This document shows positions 1 to 11,400 of a DNA stretch of 64,000 nt, in pieces. The stretch is from assembly GCA_002900995.3 (NCBI GenBank), contig CM035307.1:310001-374000 (forward strand), in the 5' to 3' direction. This stretch comes from Ganoderma boninense. Its lineage: Eukaryota > Basidiomycota > Agaricomycetes > Polyporales > Polyporaceae. The notes under the pieces were generated by a model, which made no database searches, was not told where the DNA came from, and was given only the letters and a program-made list of their open reading frames with translations. How positions within the stretch are numbered: position 1 is the first letter of the stretch; every line of letters begins with the position of its first letter. The translations under genes and the position numbers were made by a program.

Positions 1-1168
1 GGTGGGAACGACTCTAGGTTGACGAGACTCCCGTAAAGGTGCATCCAGAAAACTGGATGGGCGGTCCCATTTGGTCACGCTGCCCGGCCAGCAGCGCCAA
101 TCGAAAGAACTTGCTCAAGGCTCCAACCCGCGCTCAGGTTTTGGTGTTTTGGAACAGGCTCCGGTCGCACCTACGATGATCCGTGTCCTTCTCTGGAGCG
201 TTAGCGTTCATCTTCTCGCGCCTGTGACGCCACTGCCACCGAGAAGCCACACGTGTCCCGAACGAGCCTTGCCTCGCAGTACTATGTACTCCACTGCAGG
301 TCCTGCCAGTGTGTGGGTGAGGCGTGCGGCGTGCTGCGTGGACGGATATCGGTACACGGCGGCGACGTCTAAATCCGCCACCCACCCCGCCTGCACTGGA
401 GCAGCTGCGAGCACACACACACACGCATCCCAGTCCCATCTCTGCGCATGGAAAACTTCGCAACTGCTTCCCTGCTTCCTCGTTAATGACGCCGGGCAGC
501 GTCCGCCGTTCACACCATTCCCCGAAGTTAAAGTTCCATTCCATCCCATGCGATCCTTACCGCGCCGCACCACACGTGGCGCCGAGTGGCGAGATGAACG
601 AGGGAGGCCTCGAGGAGCCGTCCTTCGACTTCTTTTCGGGAGAGCGAGCGAGGCGAGAAGCCGAACCCGTGGAGGCGGGATGTGGCTCATTTCGGATCCG
701 TACGTTCGTGTTATAGACCGCCTGCGGCGGTACTGTACAGACACCCCACCCCACCCCACCTCTCGTTCCAGCGTTCCGTGGATGCACAGCTCAAACGCGC
801 GGATCGGGAAGCAACGGGATAGAATAGGATACGGTCTAGATGGTATTGCTAGTGTGGATACAACAAAACGACATCAACAACAACGTTGGGAGAGCCGTCC
901 GTCGGACGAGATGGGAGGATGGAGGTCTAACGATGTATGTATGTAGTATCTGCATACTTGCGGTAGAGATCGAGGAGAACTTGAAGAGAGCTGCTAGTGC
1001 TACGTGCTACGGAAACAGATGCTGCTGCTACAAAATGCGTGTGGAATTGACATAACATGAGACATCGAGGATGCGGCTCGCGGTATGTACAGTGTCCGGT
1101 GGGTCGCCACGGGTACGAGAATTCAATACCCCGGGCGGCTACACGAAGGCGCTGAAGGTGGGGCTCGT
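1..1168. other. 3' flank of the ABCF gene; no gene seen
   Basis: This stretch lies beyond the stop codon of the minus-strand ABC ATPase. Open frames exist on both strands, but they overlap each other, are rich in Arg, Pro and Ser as expected for GC-rich random frames, and show no domain I recognise. A short CA run sits near 413-424. I call no gene here. Confidence 0.5.
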
Positions 1169-4042
1169 CTACACGCCCTTGGTCTTGCTCGTCGTCTTGC
1201 TGAACAGCTTCGCCTTCTCGAGCGCTGCGTAACCTGCAGATGAAACGCAACGCAAGGGGCAGGAACGTGAGTATGCCGCACGTGCTCGAGGGGAACCGAA
1301 GAGAAGAGGGAAAGAAGGCAAGAGGGGAGAACAAGACAGGAAGGGGCGAGGAAGAGGAGAAGACGAAGACGAAAACGAAGATGAAAAGAAGAAGCGTAAT
1401 GGACGGCACACGCACTGTTCTTCACGAGCAGTTTCTTGTAGTCGACGATCGTAATGTCCTCCCGCGTCAGGTTCTTGATCTTCCTGTCCTTCACTTCCCA
1501 CAGCTCCTCGGCGACTTGAGAAATCAGTCCTGCAAGGGGAGAGCGCCCGCGAACGCGAGACGCGAACATGCGTCAGCCAGCTGCCCCACTCCCGGGCAAA
1601 CGAGGATCAAACCCGGGCAGAAGCCCCGCGTCGTGGCCTGCACGGCGGTGCCCCGCAGCGCACCGTGTTCCCCGTGCGTGCGTGCGTACAGGCCATGCGT
1701 CCGACAAACCCGGCACGCACGGGGGCGGGGCTTCTCCCGGCGAATAGAACTTCGAAGAAGAGAACTCACGGAAGTCGTGCGAGACGATGACGACGCCGCC
1801 CTCGTACTCTTTAATCGCACGTGCGAGCGCGTCGATGGACGCCATGTCCAAGTGGTTCGTCGGCTCGTCCAGCAGCAGGATGTGCGGGTGCTCCATCGCG
1901 AGCTGTGCGAACACGACCCTACACGCGCAAAAGCAACCACGTCCCGCGTCAGCTGTCACGTCTCATCGCGTGGGCCCCCTCGCCGCGCGCGAAACGCGTC
2001 CCAGCAAGGGTGCCAAATGCCAGACGCCAAACGCCAACGTACCGGTTCCGCAGCCCGTCGGAGAGCTGCTTGATCGGCGAGGTCTGGTGCGCGCCGGAGA
2101 GCCCGAAGCGCCCGGTTTGCGCGCGCCACGCCTGGAGGTCCTTGTCGGGGAACTTCTCCGAGTAGAGCGACTGGAGGTGCTCGATCGGCGACTTGTCGTA
2201 CGGGAGCTGGTCTGCGGAGTGCTGCGAGTACTTGGCGAGCTTGAGCCCGACGTGCCGCGAGACCGTGCCCTGGACGGGCTGGAGCACGCCGTGATCAGGT
2301 TGAGCAGCGTCGACTTGCCGGTACCGTTCTGGCCCACGATAGCGATACGCGAATCCATACTGTGGCGGGGGGAAATGTGAACATTCATTCACATTGTCTC
2401 ACATGAAAAATAGGGTTGGACGCACTCGATACCGAACGAGAGGTTCTTGTAGAGGTAGTCCTCGGCCTTGCCCGAGTACGAGAACGCGACGTCGTTGAAC
2501 GCGAGGATGGGCGGGGGCAGCTTCGGGACGTCCTCGAAGTTGAATCGAAGCGGCTTCGGGATCTCAATCTTCTCGATGAGCCCAGCCGCCTCCATCTTGT
2601 CGATGATCTTCTGCTTCGACTTCGCTTGCTTGACCAGGTTCGCGTACGTTCCCGCTGATGCGATGAACCTAAGATCCAGGTCGCAAACGTCATGTCAGTT
2701 GCCATCCAGGAACACCGAGCGCGCCGGGCGCGCCCAAAGCCCCGACGTCATCCCGGACGTCGACAACGACCCGAGCCGAGAGGGGAAAGAACACGAAACT
2801 CACTTCTTGATGTGCGCGATTTCCTCTTGCTGCTTGTTGTACGCCTTCATCTGGTTCACCTCGTTCTCCTGCTTCGTCCGCACGTATGTCGAGTAGTTAC
2901 CACCATAGTACACCAGCTTCTTCTTCGGCGTGAGGTCCATGATGTTCGTGCAGACGCTGTCCATGAAGTCCTGCGAGTGCGAGGTGATGACCAGAATGTG
3001 GTTGTACATCGACAGATACGCCTCCAGCCACACGACCGCCTCCAGATCCAAGTGGTTCGTCGGCTCGTCGAGGAGCAATAAGTGCGGCTTGACGAACAGC
3101 GCGCGCGCGAGCGCGACACGCATCCGCCACCCTCCGGACATGTCCTTGGTCGGTCGGGCCATCATTTGTTGCGAGAATCCGAGGCCGTGGAGGATCGAGC
3201 CCGCCTTGGCCTCGAACGTATTCGGGTCCATTTCCTCGAGCTCCTCGTAGAGCAGGTCGAGCTGGAGCTCGTCGATGTCGTCCGCGACAGAGAGGTCCTC
3301 GATGCGCTGCTCGAGCTTGGCGACCTTCTCCTTCGCCGACTGCACGATGTAGTCCACCGCGTTCACGTCCGACGGCTCCGCCTCCCCACGGACGAGGTAG
3401 ATATCGATGTGTTCTGGGATCTCGATATCGCGCTCGGCGATGGATTGCAGGAGTGTCGACTACACACGAGAGATGAACGGCTGCAGCACAGATCCGCACA
3501 CCGACTGCCGCAGGCGTACCTTTCCGGACCCGTTATCGCCCAGCAGCCCATATCGCTGCCCGTAGTTCAGCGATACCTCCGCGTTCTCGATCAGCAATCG
3601 TCCGTGGAACGAGAGCGTGTACGAGTCCATCTTGATGTCCCGCCCCTTCGGGTCCGACACCAGTACGCCCGCCGCGCTCCTGTATCCCCATCCCCAACCC
3701 CAATGCCAATCCACACAAATCGAAACCAAAGCCAAAACAGAGCCCACGTCCCCTGATCAGCCTTCCCGTGTCCCCAGAAAAGAGCAACATCGCAGGCGCA
3801 CGCACCGATCCGTGGCAATCTGGAGCTTCGGCCATGGCGCTGAGGTCCTCCTGGCTGGTCGCGGCGGACATGCTGGTGAGCGGGGTGTTGGTGGCGCTGC
3901 CGTTGACGGAGCCGGTGGGCGTGGTGCCCGTGGGCGTCGACGTGCTCGTGGAGGCGTCCGTGTCCTTGCCCGCCTTGTTTTTCGCGGACTGCTTCGCCGC
4001 CTTCTCGGCGAGCCGCTTCTGTTTTGATGCTGAGGGCGCCAT
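1169..4042 (-). CDS. ARB1: ABC-F ATPase, ARB1/ABCF2 type (ribosome biogenesis/export)
   Basis: Soluble twin-cassette ATPase of the ABC-F family. In yeast Arb1 acts in 40S and 60S biogenesis and shuttles between nucleus and cytoplasm. The protein starts [17 protein letters not shown] at 4042 with a Lys/Ala-rich head. Cassette 1 has Walker A GDNGSGKST (split by an intron near 3517), signature MSGGW and Walker [13 protein letters not shown]. Cassette 2 has Walker [10 protein letters not shown] near 2330, signature LSDGL and Walker [13 protein letters not shown] near 1860. The C-terminus ends KTTSKTKGV with TAG at 1169. Several GT-AG introns interrupt it, for example GTGAGT at the 2808 side and GTACGC after the first Walker A lysine. 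Two single-base frame breaks are visible: one extra base at 3830-3833 before the conserved LQIATDR segment, and one missing base in the C run at 2289-2290 after the second Walker A. As ARB1 is essential in yeast, I read these as sequencing errors. No membrane segments. Confidence 0.93.
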
Positions 4043-5871
4043 CTGTGTCTCGGCGGTCGTTAGTCGTAAGTGGGCTGGCTGTGGCGGGTCGTAAGCAGAG
4101 ACGGAGAGGCAGCTCTAGGGAGAAGGAGAAAGAGAGAGCAAGGGAGGAGGAGGAGCAGAGGGCAGACGGCGCAAGAATCGATTGCGGGTGTGGCGCGTAA
4201 ATTTCCGCTTAGATCACAAATTGATCTCGTGTCCGCATATGGAAACCATCTAGGTTCGTCGCTTAGCGCCTCCAGTGCAGCGTGTGCCACCCTCGAATCA
4301 AATCCAACCACCCGCTCCCACCCCAGGTCGTAGGAGCCCTTATAATTCTCTTCTCCGACTCGGACGCAGGGTCTGGTGGGGGAAAGGACTCCGCCTCCGC
4401 CCAGGTACACACAGATACGCACAGGGACCGGCGGACGAATCACGGCAGCTCGAACTCGCACTCTCGTAACCCTGGGTTCGCATGACATACATCAACCCCT
4501 CGAGGCCTCCCTCCACTCCCGTCTCAGCTCTCAAGACCGTCCAACGTATCTATGTTTAGTCGTATAAAAGCACCGACGCAGGCCCGCTCACCTCATCCCC
4601 GCGTCCCATGGCCGATGCCGCTCGGCTTGCACAGCTGCAGAAGACTTCTATTATAAAGCGATGCTCTACGGTTGGGGGCGGGGTGGGGCAAGGGAGAGGT
4701 ACCAAGAAAGTTGTATACGTATACGTACGCGATACACGGCGGGCCGGCGAGCAGCTGGACATTAATCAGGAACGAGGAACGGGAACGAGTAACGGGAACG
4801 GGGATATATACAAGAGCGCTGGTGGTATGTACGACGGCGGCGGCACAGTCCGAGCTAAAGTGGGGGTAAAAGAAAAAGGACAGAGCACACGAGGGTGGAT
4901 GTGAGAGGACAGACCTAGCAGTAGCAGGTGATACACTAGCGAGCGGAAGCAGTACGATATGTGGCGGGACGTAGATGATCGACGGAGAGATAGAGACTAT
5001 AGAGACTATAGAGACTGAGATGGACACAGGGAGAGTGAGAGAGGAGAGTGAGAAACATGATGGAAGACAGGCAGAGAGAGATTACTATAAAACATGCTGT
5101 ACGGCGGGACGGATATAATAGCGAGGGAGGCATAGCAGGTATTGGACATGGGGGATGGATGCAGATGGCTGGATGGTAGGCGCGGTGACGGTGTGATGTG
5201 AACGAGAGAGGGAGATAGAGAGAGAGAGTTGGGCAACCTATACAGCGGAACAGGAATAAATATGCGGTCTGCGCAGCAGCAGCGCGCGCGAGAGCCCGGG
5301 GGATACTATACGGCGGGTACTAGGTAGGTGAGTGAAGTGGAAGAGGATAGCAGCGTGATGGGACGGGATGGCGAGTGCATAGTTTTGATGATGATGAGTT
5401 GACGTAGCGTACGACTAAATGGCGAGTATATCATGCGAGGAGAGATGTGTACGTAGGTATGCGATGCGGGATACGGGACACGGGACGCGCGATTATGAGA
5501 CTGACACTGACACTGATCGTCGTGGCGTGCGAGAGCGCAATGGGAAAAAGAAAGAAAGAAAGAAAAAGGGCGATAGCGTTGACAAAGACAATGGAACGGA
5601 TTAGCGTCAGGGAAACACCGGCATGGGTGCACCGTGCAGGAAAGTGAAGGATGAACGGCGGAGGGCCGAACAATCGAGCGAGAAAAAAAATGATGGACCG
5701 AGCAAGCACCGCGACTCGCGAACGAGACTCGCAAACCTCGCGCCGAGCCTCGGCTCTCGACTCTCGACCCCCAGGACCTCGAGCGGTGCTGGAACAGCGC
5801 CGCGGACGTCTCAGATCTCAAGTCTCCTCGGCGCGCCCGCCATCGAGCATCGAGAACTGAGCATCCCCGCA
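4043..5871. other. intergenic: ABCF promoter and 3' region of the C2H2 gene
   Basis: The interval separates two minus-strand genes. It holds the upstream region of the ABCF gene (4043 onward) and the 3' region of the zinc-finger gene. Purine-rich tracts (GAGA-type at about 5205-5230) and a short 9-nt tandem repeat at 4991-5016 are seen. No coding sequence is supported. Confidence 0.6.
4991..5016. repeat. 9-nt tandem repeat, nearly three units
   Basis: The unit tagagacta occurs twice in full and once short of its last base. It is a simple sequence repeat in the intergenic region and no function is proposed. Confidence 0.8.
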
Positions 5872-8488
5872 TCACTGCACGAGCCGCCCCTCGACCCCCC
5901 GCCACACCGAATGCCCGTGTGCATGCCCATGCCCATGCCCGTGTGCGTGCCCATGCCCATGCACACCCACCCCCGTCTGCGCCTGGATGTACTGGTGGCT
6001 CCGTGGCTGCGGCTGGTGGAGCTCGAGGTACTGCTCCTGGCCCGCGGGATCGTCGGGCGACGCCTCCCTCTGCCCGTGCCCGTGCGCGACCTGGTGGTGT
6101 TGTTGTTGGTGGTAGTAGTACTCCCCCCCTTGTGCATGCGCGCGCCTGGCTCTGGCTCTGGGGCGAGTAGCCCCCGTACGCGGCGGCCTCGCCCTGTGGC
6201 TGTGGCTGTGACATCTGCGAGTGCGGGGTGTACGAGAACGCGTGCCGGCTCGCCAAGGGCGGCTGCTGTTGCTGTGGTTGCGGTTGCGGTTGCGGCGACG
6301 GGTAGCGGAGCACCCCGCCCGCCGACGCCGACACCGCGCCGGCCGGGTCGCCGCGCATGACGCGCGAGCCGACGAGCGGCGCGAGGACGGGCCGCTCCGA
6401 GCTGTAGCGGTCGGCGACGCCCATGGAGGACGAGGCCACGCTGGGCGGCGGCGGCGGCGGGGGGTACGCGGCCTGCTGGGGATATGTGAAGTGTGTCTGA
6501 GTCTGCATCGAAGACGGCGGTGCCTGTGGCTCGCGCGCGTGGGTGGCTGTGAGCGCCGGGAGTGTCCTGTTGTACATCTGTTGCTGCTGCTGCTGCTGTT
6601 GCGCCTGTTGCTGCTGCTGCGGTTGTTGCTGCTGCTGCGATGGGACGTGTTGTTGCGCCTGGGCGGGCGGCGGATGCGAGTACCCCGCTGACGCAAGCGA
6701 GCTCGACTCGTACGAGTTGTACACAGGCACGACGTGCTGTTGCTGGGGGGGCGGGCCCGGTGTTACCGGGCTGAGGGACCCCGGCGGCGACTCGGCATAG
6801 GCCCCCATCTGCGACACATAGCCATATCCGGGCGTGGGCGGGGTGCTCACCACGGGCGACGCGGAATTGGTCGAAGTGGGAGAGTGCTGCCGGATCGGGT
6901 TCGAAATGTGCGCGATGGAGTGCCGGTGGGAGGACGTCGACGGCTGGGAGTGCGACAGAGACACGGGACTCGCGCTCGTAGGCCCAGCGGTGTTCGGCGG
7001 GGGCTGTCTTGCCGCCGGCTGCTGATAGTGGTTGTAGTACGAAACCGAATCCGGTGGCGACATCTGTACGTGCCCTTGTACTTGACTATGGGCGCGATGG
7101 TGCCCGTGCAGACTCTCGACGGGAGAAGCAGGCTCTTGGTAATGTCCGTTAGAGTTCGTCGCGGGAGAAATGGGGGAGTAGCGGTCTGACTCCGATGCAG
7201 GGTAGGATAAATCACTCTGGCTTGGATAGGGCCAGCGAGGATCATCTCCGGGTCGGCCGGAAGAAGACGCGCGACTGCCTTGTGAAGACGGCGGATAGGC
7301 CACTTCTTCATGATGATACTGAGGATGCGACGAAGTCGGGACAGAAGCGAGCGAAGGGTGGGCGTAGGATATTGGCGAATAGTAGGTTGCCTCGGGTGTT
7401 GACCTGGATGATCTGCTAGATTCGCGCGCGGAGAGAGTCTGTTGCGGAAAATCCGGGCGCCATTGGCGGGGGTAGGGTGGAATAGGCTTGGGCTAGCGGT
7501 GGGGGAGTGTCTGGGGCTCTGGAATACCTGAAGGCAAGGTCGGGTAGGCTTGTGTGAGGGCGGGTGGCTCAATCGGAGGGGAGGGAATGGGGAGAGGAGG
7601 GGGAGGAGAAACCGAGTTTGGGGAGTCGTTCTTTGAGCGCTTTCTGTTTGACCGGGAGCGGTCAGTTGCGCTAGCGCGATTCATGGCCGCCCGAGTTGCG
7701 GAACCCGAACTCCTTCGAGAGCCCGGGGAGAGGTGAATGCGGTAGCTGTAGGATCAAGGGATGAGCTGTATATCCTCGGAGGCGAAGAGGCACGGAAACG
7801 GAGAGAAGGGATACGGGAAAGAGTAATTACGCGTCACCGACGCTTAGGCCACGGGTGGAGGGGAGGGAGAGGACGGGACGGGGAAAGTGACGACATGGAG
7901 AAGGCACGGTGGACAGTGTATTAGGAAAACGAAAACTGACTGTTGTTGGAGATTATCCTGGCGAGAGCAGCGGGTCTCACAGCCGGGGAAGGGACACTTG
8001 TGGTTTCTCTCGCCTGTATGGATCCTGGTGTGCCTCGCAAGGTGGCCCGAGGTGGTGAAGGAGCGGTTGCATATCTGGCACGAGTGTTTCTTCTTGGAGA
8101 GGGGAGGATGGGAGGAGTGAGTGGGGGAGGGGAATTCTGAATCGAAGGGGGAGTTTGGGGTAAGGAGATGGGTCGGGACGGGAATGTCAGGGTCAGTGGA
8201 AGCAAGCATCTCGTGTCGGCTAGGACGTAAAAGCTTGTGATCGGGAGAGTTAGCGAGTGGGGGCGGATAGAGATGGGGCTGAGATGGGGGAGTTATTATG
8301 GGTGGGCTGGCATAGTCTGGGGGAGAGGTGGAGGGCGGCGGGGGCGGGAGGGAGAGAGAGCGATGAGGTAAAAAGGGGATAGGATGTCCTGGACTGGAGA
8401 GGGAGTCGGGCGGAGGACGAGGAGGCGCAGGAGCCGCGCAGAACTTGAGGCGGAGCTTGAGGCCGGGGGAGCGGGCTGGGAATGCCAT
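5872..8488 (-). CDS. C2H2 zinc-finger transcription factor, NRG1-like, Q/P-rich
   Basis: Nuclear DNA-binding regulator. The first exon (8488-7941) codes a Pro/Ser-rich head, then two adjacent C2H2 fingers: finger 1 begins CQICNRSFTTSGHLARH and finger 2 begins CPFPGCETRCSRQDNL. The linker HTRIHTGERNHK and finger order match yeast Nrg1/Nrg2-type repressors. An intron at 7940-7746 (GTCAGT...CTACAG) splits finger 2 just before its first His, and the joined frame reads QQHYRIHLSPGSRRSS. The rest is a long low-complexity tail with poly-Q runs (around 6580-6660) and a Gly-His repeat near the end; stop at 5872. Two oddities: an in-frame TAG at 7493-7495, avoidable only with a 120-nt intron that has a poor GTTTCT donor; and a frame change between 6118 and 6150 inside a CG/G-run stretch. 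Start at 8488 is the first ATG before the fingers. Specific targets cannot be told. Confidence 0.78.
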
Positions 8489-11400
8489 TGGGGGCAGGTG
8501 GGAGATCCTCCAGAAGACGCACTCAATCTAGGCGCCCATCTCCGCCGGCAAACTGGAGGATTCCTCACTCCCATCCCACACAATCTCGCCCGATGTCGGA
8601 CCCTCGCCTGCTTTCGAATCCCCATCCTCCTCCCTCAATCTCTCAGGGCCCCCATCGACGCGGAGCTCCCTCCCAGCCGCAGCGACCAGCGCGACAGCCC
8701 ACGGCTCGTCCAATCTTCGGCAATCGACGATGCCCCTCAATTGGTTCCGCTTCTCGTCGCCACGTTTCACCTATCGCGCCCGCCACCCCGTGCGAACCTG
8801 TCGTACTCGCCATCCTCGCGAAATGAACGCCAACGTCCGATCGACGTCCCCTCCCGGCGCATCTCCCCTTCCAGCCCGCCTCCCACGTTCTTCCCCCGCC
8901 CTCCCGCCCCGCCCTGCCCCGCCCCTCCTCGTCCCGCCCCCGCGCATCAATATCGTACATCCTCGCTTCCCTCCTCCACCCCGCTCCCCCTGTCCTCCGT
9001 GCACCCATCTGCCGCCCCCAGGATGCGGCTCCAGTACGAAGCCCCCTTCCCAGCCTCGTGCTGCCTCATGCCCCCCCACCCATCCTGTGCGTGACCGCCT
9101 AACCCTCATGTCAGGCCTGGCTATCTCCGAGAACCACTCTCCACCAAACACGCCCTCATGCGCGATATGTCCACCCAATATCCTACATTCATTTTTGCTC
9201 ACCTGCCAGTCCGGTACGCCTCCGCGTTCCTACCCGCCCCTCGGCACGCCCCTTCGGCCAAGTCACCTGCTTCTCCCCTCGTCTTCTCGCCCTTCTCTCC
9301 CACACCACCAATGTCTTCTTCGTGCTACGTGGGCCGTATGTGCCTGCTTCTCCTTCCTCCTGCCCTCTTCACCGTTCCCCGCCGCGACATGCCCACCTTC
9401 TCCCAGAGCGCCCGCGCCTCCGACCCTATCGCAATCACCGACTGTCGTTCTCCCAGCCAACTCGACGCCCGTCCGCGCCTCCTCATCCGCCAGCAGACCA
9501 GCCAGGGCATAAACACCACCTAGCACCTAGGGTCATAGGCACCACCCTAGTCCAACATTCAATTTCGGACTTACGCCCGCCGTCGACGTCCGGCGATCCG
9601 CGAACGCTCGAACGCCCACCCGCAGCCCTAATCTCTCAAGCAGGAAGGCTCCTCAGCAAGAGCCACACACACTGCCATGCTTATACGCCAATGTCATGCT
9701 CAGGAACGACCAGCACCCTGCCGCCTTCATATCCAGTACTTACTATGACACATGCGGTAAGTAGACTGTAGCGAGCGCGCCTTCTCGATCTGCAATGCTG
9801 ACCGCATCTGCTTCCGCCTCGCTTCGGCATCGTACGCGAATCCGAACCTACGGCCACTCGAGATGCGCCATCAATGAACCCTCTTCTCGAGCACAGTCCG
9901 CCACCATCCCGCTTCCCCGACTTCCATCCAGCCGCCGGCGCGCGATGTCGCACGAACTGTCACGGACCTTTTTCCTGCCGCTCGCACTTCTCCTGCCACT
10001 TCTCAGTACACTCACTACACAGCCGCTCATCTCGCTCCAGCTCGCTCCAGTCGTCCAGTCTATACTCTATCCCCGCCCGAAGGCTGCACTCCACTCATGT
10101 CCGCCGACCTCCCCATCGCGTGCCTCAGCTTGCTCCCCACGGTGCGTCATCGATCTGCGTCCTCGCAGTGCGGAACGGGCCTGCTGACGCCCCGCGTGCA
10201 GGCGGAACGTACCGTTGCGTTGGCTACGCCCGCGCCAACGCGGTAAACCGCCCTCCTTCGCGATTCAAACATACGCCCCAGCACCACCCGTCGTGGCCGC
10301 CGTGCCCCGAGTAGCAGCCACGAGCGACGCTCAGCGCACCCCGATGTGGCAGGGTTTGCCCGCTGCCACCCCGGGTACTGTAAGTGTAATGTCTTGCGGC
10401 TTCGTCGAGGACTCCAGCGTCGTCGTTTACGCGCCCCGAACTCACGTTCTGGCAACCTAATCCGAAATTCGAATTCAAGGAATTCACCGTGAGACTGGTT
10501 GTGCCCGGCGCACGCAGCTTCGTCGGTTAGACTCCGGTGGACGTTGCCGCACCTCCATGCCCGGCTCGCGAGCTTGAGTTAATGAGTGAGTTTGGACCGC
10601 CTCCCGCGTACGAACTTTCCGGGAACCCTGTCAGTGATTCAGACACAGCGCGCGCGTAGGTGGTTCGCGGGTGCTCTGCGCCCTTTCCAGGCACCCTCGT
10701 CCACCCCACTGCCGACATAACGTACTGCAATTATCGGCGCACAGCAAGGCTCAGGCCAGCCCTTGCCAGCCTACGCCTCATATGTCGAGCCGTCCACATG
10801 CACGTGGCCGTGCGGCCTCTCAGCGGATATGGCGTTCACAGCGCCTCCGTGCGCGCAACGCCCGGCGCAGCCGGCTATCGCACCTCCTCCTCCCAACATT
10901 ACGCGCACGTCCTGACCCGGTACTCTGATTCGTCTCGTGCAGGAAACTTCCTGGATGCGGCTCGGGCTTCTTTCGCTGTCGCGCCCGGCGGCGGACGCGC
11001 GCACCCTTCACCCCATGAAACCCCGGCCGCAATGGCACGGGCATACCGATGTGCAGGTCCGTCGTCTCCATACGCATCCGTGCTAGCCCTCCAGCTGACA
11101 TCACCGCAGTACGCCCGGGCCTAAAACGCTGCACGACGCAGCGCTCTATCTCCCGCTGCGGGCGCGGCGCGTGCCAAGCGCGTCCGTCACGGCTCACGAC
11201 AAACGACAGACGAATTCCGGGAATGGCGTCCGGAAGAAAGACATGCCTTCCAGGGCAATAGCAATGCAATTCGCGAGCTGCTCCCGCGCATCGTGCATCA
11301 ACCCACACACATTTCTTGCCTTTTCCGTCGCGCCACGGGTCCGCGCTGCTACTCAACGGGCCCGCCCAGGCCCAGAGACAGCCTTCCATTTCCATCCGAC

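Noticed and set aside
413..424. CA dinucleotide run
   Set aside because: A short simple repeat of no evident meaning.
5306..5871. Open frame continuing past the C2H2 gene to 5306
   Set aside because: After the frame change at 6118-6150 this frame becomes Arg/Trp/Ala-rich nonsense, while the other frame ends with an orderly Gly-His repeat and a stop at 5872.
8384..9512. Long Pro/Ser/Arg-rich open frames on the plus strand
   Set aside because: They overlap each other and antisense frames in C-rich DNA, lack any domain, and lie in the upstream region of the zinc-finger gene. Composition alone explains them.
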